Below the pieces are notes generated by a model. That model did not search any database. It was not told the origin of the DNA and saw nothing but the letters and a program-made list of their open reading frames with translations. 64,000 nt of DNA, taken from the NCBI RefSeq assembly GCF_045223415.1, contig NZ_JBEQZJ010000018.1:1-64000 (forward strand), given 5' to 3'. Shown piece by piece: positions 52,008-60,453 of the stretch. Each line of letters opens with the position of its first letter. Position 1 is the stretch's first letter. The stretch is from Hoskinsella mucinilytica. GTDB taxonomy: Bacteria > Bacillota_I > Bacilli_A > Erysipelotrichales > Erysipelotrichaceae. Both the position numbers and the translations under genes were made by a program.

Positions 52008-53513
52008 TTATTCACCAGCATAAGAGATACCGAGAATTTCCAATTCTTTTTCATTCAAACCGATTCCTCGTAGCATTAGCCGATTACCACGCAATGCTTC
52101 TATAGAATTGATTCCCATACCACCCATAAGCTCTTTGATTTCATGTTGCCATGCTTTCATTAAATTTATCAATCGTTTACTTCCAATTTCAGGATCAAGT
52201 CTTTTTACTAGATCTGGGTTTTGCGTAGCGATTCCCCAATTACATTTACCACTTTGACAGGTTCGGCAAAGATGGCAACCTAGAGCAAGCAAAGCAGCTG
52301 TGGCTATGTAACATGCATCGGCACCTAGTGCAATTGCTTTTACTACATCAGCGGCATTTCGTATACTACCACCTACGATCAAAGATACATGGTTACGAAT
52401 GCCTTCATCTCTAAGCCTTTGATCAACTGCGGCCAATGCCAGTTCGATTGGAATACCTACATTGTCACGAATTCTGGTTGGAGCTGCTCCGGTACCACCA
52501 CGAAACCCATCAATGGCAATGATGTCTGCACCACTTCGGGCAATACCACTGGCAATTGCGGCAATGTTATGCACCGCTGCAACTTTAACGATAATGGGTT
52601 TTTTATACGCTGTGGCTTCTTTTAGAGAAAAAACAAGTTGTCGTAAATCTTCAATTGAATAGATATCATGGTGAGGAGCAGGAGAAATGGCATCGGAGCC
52701 TTCGGGTATCATTCTAGTACGAGATACATCACCGACAATTTTAGTTCCGGGTAAATGACCGCCGATTCCCGGTTTCGCACCCTGTCCCATTTTTATTTCG
52801 ATGGCAGCTCCTGTATTCAGATATTCTTCATGTACACCAAACCGTCCGGAAGCTACTTGAACGATCGTATGCTCGCCATAACAATAGAAATCTTCATGTA
52901 GGCCACCTTCTCCGGTATTATATAAAATACCAAGTTCTGTAGCAGCAAGAGCAAGTGATTGATGTGCATTGTAGCTGATTGAACCATAACTCATTGCGGA
53001 AAACATGAATGGCATGGAAAGTTCTAATTGCGGTGGTAATTCACAAGAGAGCGTACCATCTGTTAGACGTTTGATCTTTTCCGGCTTTTTACCAAGATAT
53101 ACCCGTGTTTCCATTGGTTCTCGCAAGGGGTCAATCGAAGGATTCGTTACTTGGGAAGCATTGATGAGTATATTATCCCAAAAAACAGGTAATGGTTTTG
53201 GATTACCCATGGAAGACAGAAGAACACCTCCACTATTTGCTTGTTTATATATCTCTTTTATCGTATCATTATTCCAATTGGCATTTTCACGTAAAGTACA
53301 ATTGCTTTTCACTATTTTTAAAGCTCTTGTAGGACAGAAACTAACACAGCGCTGGCAATTTACGCAATTGCTGTCATCACATTTCATCATACCTTTTTTT
53401 TCATCGAAATAGTGCACCTTATTAGCACATTGCTGTTCACATATACGACAATTGATACATTTGCTTCCATCTCTGATTACTTCAAATTCAGGATATATAA
53501 ATTCTAAGCTCAT
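52008..53513 (-). CDS. Glutamate synthase FMN-binding subunit with ferredoxin domain (GltB2)
   Basis: A 501-residue protein. Residues about 18-60 carry two 4Fe-4S motifs (CINCRICEQQC; CVNCQRCVSFCP). The rest is the alpha/beta-barrel synthase domain, with MFSAMSYGSISYNAHQSLALAA, GQGAKPGIGGHLPGTKI, IIAIDGFRGGTGAAPTRIRD and IATAALLALGCHLCRTCQSGKC. It makes glutamate from 2-oxoglutarate and ammonia delivered by GltB1, with electrons probably from ferredoxin or a flavoprotein. It overlaps the GATase gene by four bases. Confidence 0.95.
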   Translation of the reverse strand: MSLEFIYPEFEVIRDGSKCINCRICEQQCANKVHYFDEKKGMMKCDDSNCVNCQRCVSFCPTRALKIVKSNCTLRENANWNNDTIKEIYKQANSGGVLLSSMGNPKPLPVFWDNILINASQVTNPSIDPLREPMETRVYLGKKPEKIKRLTDGTLSCELPPQLELSMPFMFSAMSYGSISYNAHQSLALAATELGILYNTGEGGLHEDFYCYGEHTIVQVASGRFGVHEEYLNTGAAIEIKMGQGAKPGIGGHLPGTKIVGDVSRTRMIPEGSDAISPAPHHDIYSIEDLRQLVFSLKEATAYKKPIIVKVAAVHNIAAIASGIARSGADIIAIDGFRGGTGAAPTRIRDNVGIPIELALAAVDQRLRDEGIRNHVSLIVGGSIRNAADVVKAIALGADACYIATAALLALGCHLCRTCQSGKCNWGIATQNPDLVKRLDPEIGSKRLINLMKAWQHEIKELMGGMGINSIEALRGNRLMLRGIGLNEKELEILGISYAGE

Positions 53514-54607
53514 TCATATGCACCTTCTTTCACTTTAACGATAACCGGTTCTCCACCAACTGGTGCCCAGATGTTTTCAGCATCAGGTTCCATCATACGT
53601 ATTGCCGCCTCTTCACTGGCAATCAAAACTTTATCGTCTTTTTCACCAACGACCATAGAGCGTAGTTTCAGACGATCATTAAGAGCCATCAATCCCCCTT
53701 GAAATCCGAAAACGATAGAAAACGGACCAGTGATCAAGAGGCTGGAAAAAATGGTTCTTAAGTATTTTAATTTCTCTTGCGTTTCTAAGTTTAGTTCGGC
53801 AGAAATGGTGCTCCAAAAAGGTGCTGCGATCACATTGGCAACTTCTTCTAACGTAAGTCCTTGTACTCGTAGAAGATAATCCATCATATAGGTGATTACT
53901 TCTGTATCTGTCTGTAAAGTACATTGATATCCAAACATTTCAATAAAACGTCTATTCGCATCATAAGAGGAAATTTCACCATTATGGACAATAGAATAAT
54001 CAAGCAGAGTAAAGGGGTGCGCTCCTCCCCACCATCCAGGTGTATTGGTAGGATAACGTCCATGAGCAATCCAAGAATATCCTTTATATTCTTCTAATTT
54101 ATAAAACTCACCCACATCTTCGGGAAAGCCGACAGCTTTAAATGTTCCCATATTTTTACCACTGGAAAATACATGTGCACCGATCATATCGGTATTGATT
54201 TTCATAACCGTCTTGGCTACGAATTCCTTTTCGTCTAATTGCATGGTTGTCATAACAGATGTGAGAGGATCAACAAAATATCGCCAAAGAATCGGTTCAT
54301 CAGTAATGGTAGGAATCTTACGTGTAGGAATCAATTCAGAGTGAATAATTTCAAAGTGTTCCTTTAGGAAAGATTCACAAGTCTTTCTCGTAGTTCTGGA
54401 ATCATAAAACATATGCAATGCATAAAAATCTTTATACTGAGGATAAATACCGTATCCGGTAAACCCACCTCCTAACCCATTTGACCGATCATGCATGGGT
54501 TTCATAGCATTTATGATCATTTCCCCGGACATTCTATTACCTTCTTTAGATATAACAGCAGCAATCGCACATCCGGAAGGGATTCGTATTTGACCTTCTA
54601 TCTTCAT
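53510..54607 (-). CDS. Glutamate synthase glutamine amidotransferase subunit (GltB1)
   Basis: A 365-residue class II glutamine amidotransferase. ATG at 54607 follows GGAAGG; the longer frame would run into the leader hairpin. The catalytic Cys is internal, in RIPSGCAIAA, which indicates removal of a short propeptide. GGGFTGYGIYP, WIAHGRYPTNTPGWWGGAHPF and YSIVHNGEISSYDANRRF are typical. It releases ammonia from glutamine for GltB2. First gene of the minus-strand operon. Confidence 0.93.
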   Translation of the reverse strand: MKIEGQIRIPSGCAIAAVISKEGNRMSGEMIINAMKPMHDRSNGLGGGFTGYGIYPQYKDFYALHMFYDSRTTRKTCESFLKEHFEIIHSELIPTRKIPTITDEPILWRYFVDPLTSVMTTMQLDEKEFVAKTVMKINTDMIGAHVFSSGKNMGTFKAVGFPEDVGEFYKLEEYKGYSWIAHGRYPTNTPGWWGGAHPFTLLDYSIVHNGEISSYDANRRFIEMFGYQCTLQTDTEVITYMMDYLLRVQGLTLEEVANVIAAPFWSTISAELNLETQEKLKYLRTIFSSLLITGPFSIVFGFQGGLMALNDRLKLRSMVVGEKDDKVLIASEEAAIRMMEPDAENIWAPVGGEPVIVKVKEGAYE

Positions 54608-54627
54608 ATAGCTACATCCTTCCTTCA

Positions 54628-54697
54628 AATAAAATAAAAAAGCAAAGGCATTCATTATCAACAGAAACTTATCTGCCAATTAAATGAACGCCTTTGC
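54628..54697 (-). promoter_or_regulatory. Leader hairpin/terminator of the gltB1 operon
   Basis: On the minus strand GCAAAGGCGTTCATT pairs with AATGAATGCCTTTGC, followed by a T-rich tract. Inside the loop a GGCAGA/TCTGTT hairpin carries a six-base loop, TAAGTT. It begins only about 10 bases after the expected transcription start. It is related in sequence to the leaders of gdhA and of the type III glutamine synthetase and is a candidate ANTAR target. Confidence 0.7.
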
Positions 54698-54709
54698 TCA
54701 CTATGAAAA

Positions 54710-54738
54710 TATATACACCTATTTACAATTTTTGTCAA
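54710..54738 (-). promoter_or_regulatory. Sigma-A promoter of the gltB1-glnA operon
   Basis: On the minus strand TTGACA (54738-54733), 17 bases, TATATA (54715-54710). It shares the string GGTGTATA at the -10 with the divergent gdhA promoter. Confidence 0.75.
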
Positions 54739-54778
54739 TAAAAAAATTATTTTCAGAAAATGAATGAAAAAAATATGA

Positions 54779-54807
54779 TTGACAAATGAAAAAAACGGGT
54801 GTATAGT
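54779..54807 (+). promoter_or_regulatory. Sigma-A promoter of gdhA
   Basis: TTGACA (54779-54784), 17 bases, TATAGT (54802-54807). Both this and the divergent gltB1 promoter have TTGACAAA and GGTGTATA at the same spacing, suggesting common control. Confidence 0.8.
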
Positions 54808-54817
54808 CTTTAACCAT

Positions 54818-54867
54818 AAAGGCGATGGCGTCTTTGAGGAATATACCTTGAAGACTCTTCGCCTTTT
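54818..54867 (+). promoter_or_regulatory. Leader hairpin/terminator of gdhA
   Basis: AAAGGCGA (54818-54825) pairs with TCGCCTTT (54859-54866) and T residues follow. An inner stem GTCTTTGAGG / CCTTGAAGAC encloses the hexaloop AATATA (54840-54845). The first half can instead fold as AAAGGCG/CGTCTTT (54818-54834), which would break the terminator. Competing folds at a 5' leader fit regulated antitermination, possibly by the ANTAR protein. Confidence 0.72.
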
Positions 54868-54910
54868 TTATGTTATGAAAATAAAGTAGTTTATGAGAGG
54901 AGTAACATTT

Positions 54911-56245
54911 ATGGCATATGTGGATGAAGTGATTGAACAAGTTGTAAAAAAGAATCCTGCTGAACCGGAGTTCCATCAGGCTGTGAAAGAGGTATTGGAG
55001 TCTTTAAGAGTAGTGGTTGAAGCAAATGAAGAAGAGTATCGAAAGAATGCATTACTTGAGCGATTGGTTCAACCGGAAAGACAGATTATATTCAGAGTAC
55101 CTTGGGTAGATGATAAGGGACAAGTACAGGTAAATACCGGTTATCGTGTTCAGTTTAATAGTGCGATCGGACCATATAAAGGAGGTCTTAGATTGCATCG
55201 TTCTGTAAATCTAAGTATCATCAAATTTTTGGGATTTGAACAAATTTTTAAAAATTCACTGACAGGTTTGCCGATTGGTGGGGGAAAGGGTGGATCTGAT
55301 TTTGATCCTAAGGGCAAGTCGGATCGAGAAATCATGGCATTTTGTCAAAGTTTTATGACAGAACTTTGTAAACACATAGGTGCAGATACGGATGTTCCGG
55401 CGGGAGATATCGGGACCGGAGCAAGAGAAATCGGTTATTTGTTTGGCCAGTATAAGAAAATTCGTGGAGTATATGAGGGAGTTCTTACTGGTAAAGGGGT
55501 AAGTTATGGCGGCTCTTTGGCAAGAAGTGAAGCTACAGGTTATGGTTTATTATATTTAACCGAGGAATTGTTGAAGATAAACGGTATTTCTTTGAAGGGA
55601 AAAACAGTTGCGGTTTCCGGTTCAGGAAATGTCGCAATTTATGCAACAGAAAAAGCGCAGCAGTTAGGCGCAAAGGTCGTGACGGTAAGCGATTCTACCG
55701 GATGGATCTATGATGTTGAAGGAATTGATGTGACAGCGCTTAAAGAAATCAAAGAAGTTAAGAGAGCAAGATTAACGGAATATAAGAATTATCGTCCGAA
55801 TTCAGAATATCACGAAGGTCGTGGTGTATGGTCTGTGAAGGTAGATCTGGCATTACCGTGTGCAACTCAAAACGAACTTACATTAGAAGATGCAAAACAG
55901 TTGGTAGCGAATGGGTGTTTGGCTGTATGTGAAGGTGCAAATATGCCTACGACATTAGAAGCTACACAATACTTACAGAAACATGGTGTTATTTTCGCTC
56001 CTGGTAAAGCTGCAAATGCAGGTGGTGTAGCAACCTCTGCATTGGAAATGTCTCAAAATAGCATGAGAATGAGCTGGTCGTTTGAAGAAGTGGATGCTAA
56101 ATTAAAAGATATCATGGTAACCATATGTCATAATATGTCAGATGCTGCCGAAAGATATGGAGCAAAGGGAAATTATGTATTAGGCGCAAATATTGCCGGA
56201 TTTGAAAGAGTAGCAGAAGCAATGAGCGCACAAGGAATTGTATAA
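54911..56245 (+). CDS. gdhA: Glutamate dehydrogenase (NADP type)
   Basis: A 444-residue hexameric-type GDH that aminates 2-oxoglutarate. Start 54911 follows GAGAGGAG by eight bases. IFRVPWVDDKGQVQVNTGYRVQFNSAIGPYKGGLRLHRSVN, LPIGGGKGGSDFDPKGKSD (catalytic Lys), TDVPAGDIGTGAREIGYLFG and the Rossmann SGSGNVAIYATEKAQQLG are all canonical. It duplicates the GS/GOGAT route encoded divergently. Leader hairpin and promoter are given separately. Confidence 0.97.
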   Translation: MAYVDEVIEQVVKKNPAEPEFHQAVKEVLESLRVVVEANEEEYRKNALLERLVQPERQIIFRVPWVDDKGQVQVNTGYRVQFNSAIGPYKGGLRLHRSVNLSIIKFLGFEQIFKNSLTGLPIGGGKGGSDFDPKGKSDREIMAFCQSFMTELCKHIGADTDVPAGDIGTGAREIGYLFGQYKKIRGVYEGVLTGKGVSYGGSLARSEATGYGLLYLTEELLKINGISLKGKTVAVSGSGNVAIYATEKAQQLGAKVVTVSDSTGWIYDVEGIDVTALKEIKEVKRARLTEYKNYRPNSEYHEGRGVWSVKVDLALPCATQNELTLEDAKQLVANGCLAVCEGANMPTTLEATQYLQKHGVIFAPGKAANAGGVATSALEMSQNSMRMSWSFEEVDAKLKDIMVTICHNMSDAAERYGAKGNYVLGANIAGFERVAEAMSAQGIV

Positions 56246-56261
56246 AGATAGAAGTAAAGGC

Positions 56262-56306
56262 AAAGGCGTCTTTCATGCAAATAAAGCATAAAGACGCCTT
56301 TCTTTT
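56262..56306 (+). promoter_or_regulatory. Hairpin between gdhA and the type III glutamine synthetase
   Basis: AAAGGCGTCTTT (56262-56273) pairs with AAAGACGCCTTT (56290-56301), extended by ATGC/GCAT around a seven-base loop, then TCTTTT. It is a terminator for gdhA, but its GGCAAAGGCGTCTTT start is the same motif as in the gdhA and gltB1 leaders. No clear promoter follows, so readthrough control into the synthetase gene is likely. Confidence 0.8.
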
Positions 56307-56353
56307 ATGATAAATAGTTTAATAGAAGGATTGTAGAAAAGGAGGAAAACATT

Positions 56354-58450
56354 ATGAAGAATGTTTCAGCGTATTTTGGTAGTCTGGTGTTTGATGATAG
56401 GGTTATGAAAGCAACGTTATCTGCAGAAGTATATCAATCATTGAAGAAAACGATTGATAGAGGAGAACGTTTGGATATCAGTGTAGCAAATGCGGTTGCT
56501 GATGCTATGAAGGATTGGGCAGTGGCAAATGGAGCTACTCATTACACGCATTGGTTTCAACCTCTTACCGGAATTACTGCAGAAAAGCATGATAGCTTTA
56601 TTACACCATCACCGGATGGTGGAGTGATCATGGAATTTTCAGGAAAAGAAATGATCAAAGGAGAACCTGATGCATCATCGTTTCCATCCGGAGGACTTCG
56701 TGCAACTTTTGAAGCAAGAGGATATACCGCATGGGATCCTACCTCTTATGCCTTTATCAAAGGTAAGACGTTATGCATTCCTACGGCATTCTGTTCTTAT
56801 GGTGGTGAGGCCTTGGATAAGAAAACCCCATTGCTTCGATCTATGGAAGCATTGAATAAACAGGCACTTCGTATTTTACGTTTATTCGGAAATGAGGATG
56901 TAACATATGTACGTACTTCAGTAGGACCGGAACAAGAATATTTCTTGATCACCAAGGAAATGTTTGATAAGCGCCCGGATCTACAATATACCGGAAGAAC
57001 ACTTTTCGGTGTAAAGCCTCCAAAAGGGCAAGAAATGGATGACCATTACTTCGGTGTCATTAAGCCAAAGGTTGCGGCTTTCATGGAAGAGCTAAATGAT
57101 GAATTATGGAAGTTAGGAATTCTCGCCAAGACCGAACATAATGAAGTTGCTCCGGCACAACATGAATTAGCGCCTATTTATACTACAACAAACATTGCGA
57201 CTGATCATAATCAACTTACTATGGAGATCATGCAAAAAGTAGCCGGCAAACATGGTTTGGTTTGTTTACTTCATGAAAAGCCCTTTGCAGGTGTAAATGG
57301 TTCCGGTAAGCATAATAACTGGTCTCTTGCCACAGATACAGGGGTAAATCTTTTATCACCGGGGGAAACACCATATGAAAATGCACAATTCTTATTATTC
57401 CTATGTGCGGTGATCAAGGCAGTCGATGATTATCAAGATCTCCTTCGTATTTCTGTCGCAACAGCGGAAAATGATCACAGATTGGGCGCAAATGAGGCTC
57501 CTCCTGCGGTTGTATCCATGTTCTTGGGTGATGAATTGAATGCAATCTTAGAAGCAATCGAAACAGATTCACCATATGTAGCAGCAGGAAAAACGAAGAT
57601 GAAATTGGGAGTGAGTGTACTTCCTAGATTTACAAAAGATACGACAGATCGTAATCGTACCTCACCATTTGCCTTTACCGGCAATAAATTTGAATTCCGT
57701 ATGCTTGGTTCATCAAACAGCATTGCTTGCGCAAATATCATGTTGAATGCGGCAGTCGCAGAGTCTTTGAAGATCTATGCGGATCGATTAGAGGGTGTAG
57801 AAGATTTTGAAACGGCACTTCATGAAATGATCAAGAAAACCATTAAAGATCATAAGCGAATCATCTTCAATGGCAATGGATATGATGACAACTGGATCAA
57901 GGAAGCTACAGAAGAAAGAGGACTTTTAAATTATCGTACAACAGCGGATTGCATGCCACATTTGATGGATAAGAAAAATGTAGATATGTTGACATCACAT
58001 AAAGTCTTTACTGAAAGAGAATTGGAATCAAGAATGGAAATTATGCTTGATAACTATTGTAAGACTGTCATCATTGAAGCAAACACGATGGTGGAGATGG
58101 CAAAATGTTCGATTGCACCTGCGGTTGAGAAATTTACCGCAAGCTTAGCGAAAAACGCTTCGATAAAGAAAAGTCTAGATGGTTCTATTCCTTGTGCTTA
58201 TGAAACAGGGTTAGTAAAGAAGTTATCTATCCTGACAGATAAGATTGATATGGCTGTTGATGAGCTAAAGACTTCTCTTGTGGAAATTCAAGATGTAGAA
58301 GGTATTGTTGAAGAATCTTATATGATCAGAGATGAGATACTTAGAAAGATGAGTGAGCTTAGAATTGCTTGTGATGAAGCGGAAACGCTGACATCAAAGG
58401 AATATTGGCCGTATCCATCTTATGGGGATATTTTGTTTAGTGTGAGATAG
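56354..58450 (+). CDS. glnN: Glutamine synthetase type III
   Basis: A 698-residue GSIII. N-terminal NVSAYFGSLVFDDRVMKATL and HYTHWFQPLTGITAEKHDSFI are GSIII-specific. Catalytic blocks include SVGPEQEYFLI, TEHNEVAPAQHELAPIYTTTNIATDHNQLTMEIM, AGVNGSGKHNNWSLAT and RTSPFAFTGNKFEFRMLGSSNSIA. The length is as expected (about 700-730). It is the second glutamine synthetase of the island; AAGGAGG site. Confidence 0.96.
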   Translation: MKNVSAYFGSLVFDDRVMKATLSAEVYQSLKKTIDRGERLDISVANAVADAMKDWAVANGATHYTHWFQPLTGITAEKHDSFITPSPDGGVIMEFSGKEMIKGEPDASSFPSGGLRATFEARGYTAWDPTSYAFIKGKTLCIPTAFCSYGGEALDKKTPLLRSMEALNKQALRILRLFGNEDVTYVRTSVGPEQEYFLITKEMFDKRPDLQYTGRTLFGVKPPKGQEMDDHYFGVIKPKVAAFMEELNDELWKLGILAKTEHNEVAPAQHELAPIYTTTNIATDHNQLTMEIMQKVAGKHGLVCLLHEKPFAGVNGSGKHNNWSLATDTGVNLLSPGETPYENAQFLLFLCAVIKAVDDYQDLLRISVATAENDHRLGANEAPPAVVSMFLGDELNAILEAIETDSPYVAAGKTKMKLGVSVLPRFTKDTTDRNRTSPFAFTGNKFEFRMLGSSNSIACANIMLNAAVAESLKIYADRLEGVEDFETALHEMIKKTIKDHKRIIFNGNGYDDNWIKEATEERGLLNYRTTADCMPHLMDKKNVDMLTSHKVFTERELESRMEIMLDNYCKTVIIEANTMVEMAKCSIAPAVEKFTASLAKNASIKKSLDGSIPCAYETGLVKKLSILTDKIDMAVDELKTSLVEIQDVEGIVEESYMIRDEILRKMSELRIACDEAETLTSKEYWPYPSYGDILFSVR

Positions 58451-58473
58451 AAAAAGAAAGAGGGATGAAAATT

Positions 58474-60186
58474 ATGATTTATAGTGCGGTAAACACGATT
58501 TGGGTATTGATTGGGGCAGCATTGGTATTCTTTATGCAAGCAGGTTTTTCACTTTGTGAAGCGGGATTTACCAGAGCGAAAAATACAGGTAATATCCTTA
58601 TGAAAAATTTAATGGATTTTTGTATAGGTACACCGGCATTTTGGTTGGTAGGATTCGGCATTATGTTTGGTGCGGGAAATGGGATCATGGGATCATGGGA
58701 TCCACTGATCAAAGGAAATTATGGCGATATCCTTCCATCAGGTGTACCGCTTTGGGCATTTGCGATTTTCCAGACAGCGTTTTGTGCAACCTCTGCGACC
58801 ATCGTATCAGGAGCTATGGCTGAGAGAACAAAATTCAGTGCATATTGTATTTATTCAGCTGCCATTTCTTTGTTGATCTATCCTATTTCCGGTCATTGGA
58901 TCTGGGGAGGCGGATGGTTATCAGAACTTGGATTCCATGATTTTGCAGGATCAACCGCAGTTCATATGTTGGGGGGAGTGTGTGCAATGATCGGAGCTGC
59001 TATTTTGGGACCCCGTATCGGTAAATATGATAAGGATGGTAAGCCAAAGGCGATCTTAGGACATAATATTACGTTTGCAGCTCTTGGTGTATTTATTCTT
59101 TGGTTCTGCTGGTTTGGCTTTAATGGTGCATCTACTGTTGGTATGGATAGTGATGCATTGTTGGAAACAGCAGGTCGTGTATTTTTCAATACCAATATAG
59201 CTGCAGCAGTAGCTTGTTGTACTACTTTGATCTTTACTTGGGTTCGATATAAAAAACCGGATGTATCCATGACTTATAATGCAGCACTTGCTGGTCTAGT
59301 CGGTGTAACTGCAGGTTGTGATGCCATTTCTTCAGAAGGCGCAGCAATCGTCGGTATCGTATGCGGTATTTTAGTAGTATTATCTATCGAATTTTTTGAT
59401 AAGATCGCTAAAATCGATGATCCTGTCGGTGCAGTATCTGTTCATTGTGTTTGTGGAGCTGTAGGGACGATTCTAACTGGCTTATTAGCAACCGGTGTTA
59501 CCACTGAAAAAGGCTTATTCTATGGCGGAGGTTTCCATTTCTTTGGCGTTCAAACATTAGGTGTTGTATCCGTAGCCGCATATGTGGCAGTTGTAAGTGC
59601 CATTGTATTCCTTACAATCAAACATACCATTGGACTTAGAGTTGATAAAGAAGATGAACTTATGGGTCTGGATACTTCAGAACATGGGTTACTTACTGCT
59701 TATGCAGGATTTGCAATGCTTCCTGATACAAGCGAAGAAGAAAGTGATGTACCCGTAACAGTATCAGGTGATGTACCAGTTGCCGAAGCGGTTGAGATAA
59801 AGAAAATACCAAGCTTCGATGATGGAAGACCTAAGATCACAAAGATTGAAATTATCTGTAAAGAACATAAACTTGAAGCATTAAAGACATCTATGATGAA
59901 CCTTGGTATCAAAGGAATGACCGTTTCTCATGTGTTGGGTTGTGGGGTACAGAAGGGAAAACCGGAATACTATAGAGGTGTTCAGGTAGAAGCTACTCTA
60001 CTTCCAAAGGTTCAAGTGGATATCGTAGTAAGTAAAGTATCGGTAAGTAGTGTCATTGAAGTCGCAAAGAAAGTACTTTATACAGGACATATCGGAGATG
60101 GCAAGATCTTTGTCTATGATGTAGAGAATGTCGTTAAGATTCGTACCGGTGAAGAAGGGTTTGATGCTCTACAGGATGTAGATTAG
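58474..60186 (+). CDS. Ammonium transporter fused to a PII signalling domain
   Basis: A 570-residue fusion. Residues about 1-410 form the eleven-helix Amt channel (LIGAALVFFMQAGFSLCEAGFTRAKN, SGHWIWGGGWLSELGFHDFAGSTAVHMLGG, FNGASTVG, AVSVHCVCGAVGT). After a linker, residues about 452-560 are a complete GlnB/GlnK PII domain: KITKIEIICKEHKLEALKTSMM, GCGVQKGKPEYYRGVQVEA with the T-loop Tyr, LLPKVQVDIVV, and TGHIGDGKIFVYDVENVVKIRTGE. Free PII normally plugs the channel; here it is tethered. Start 58474 (AGAGGG nine bases upstream) instead of 58465. Directly after the type III synthetase gene. Confidence 0.94.
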   Translation: MIYSAVNTIWVLIGAALVFFMQAGFSLCEAGFTRAKNTGNILMKNLMDFCIGTPAFWLVGFGIMFGAGNGIMGSWDPLIKGNYGDILPSGVPLWAFAIFQTAFCATSATIVSGAMAERTKFSAYCIYSAAISLLIYPISGHWIWGGGWLSELGFHDFAGSTAVHMLGGVCAMIGAAILGPRIGKYDKDGKPKAILGHNITFAALGVFILWFCWFGFNGASTVGMDSDALLETAGRVFFNTNIAAAVACCTTLIFTWVRYKKPDVSMTYNAALAGLVGVTAGCDAISSEGAAIVGIVCGILVVLSIEFFDKIAKIDDPVGAVSVHCVCGAVGTILTGLLATGVTTEKGLFYGGGFHFFGVQTLGVVSVAAYVAVVSAIVFLTIKHTIGLRVDKEDELMGLDTSEHGLLTAYAGFAMLPDTSEEESDVPVTVSGDVPVAEAVEIKKIPSFDDGRPKITKIEIICKEHKLEALKTSMMNLGIKGMTVSHVLGCGVQKGKPEYYRGVQVEATLLPKVQVDIVVSKVSVSSVIEVAKKVLYTGHIGDGKIFVYDVENVVKIRTGEEGFDALQDVD

Positions 60187-60216
60187 AAATAAATAAAAGC
60201 GTTTGAGAAAAGAGAA

Positions 60217-60425
60217 GTAATATAGGTAATTGCTTACAGCGAGTATGGGATGGTGAGAGCCATATAGTGGAGCCTATGTGAATAACACTTTTCAAGCTGT
60301 AATCTGAAAGGACATTCTGAGTAGGTGCGCCGTTTCGTTCTGCGTAAAGGAACTAGTCTTTATATAGACTTGGAAAATGAGAAAAAATATAGGTGGCACA
60401 GCGAGCACAGCACTTGCCCTATAAC
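60217..60425 (+). promoter_or_regulatory. T-box leader, probable tRNA-Asn specificity
   Basis: Stem I is closed by ACAGC (60236-60240) and GCTGT (60296-60300) and contains GGATGGTGAGAGCC and GTGGAGCC, typical T-box stem I elements. The specifier loop reads GAATAACAC, placing the codon AAC (Asn) at 60284-60286. The T-box sequence AGGTGGCACAGCG (60391-60403) is close to the consensus AGGGTGGNACCGCG, and its TGGC would pair with the GCCA end of tRNA-Asn. ATAGG/CCTAT closes the antiterminator-like element. I see no clear downstream terminator, so the mode of control is open. Confidence 0.85.
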
Positions 60426-60453
60426 ATGCTGAAACTGATTTGGAGGAAAAAGT

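Noticed and set aside
54818..54867. Glutamine riboswitch before gdhA
   Set aside because: The leader is too short and lacks the conserved glutamine aptamer motifs. The terminator-like hairpin fits antitermination better.
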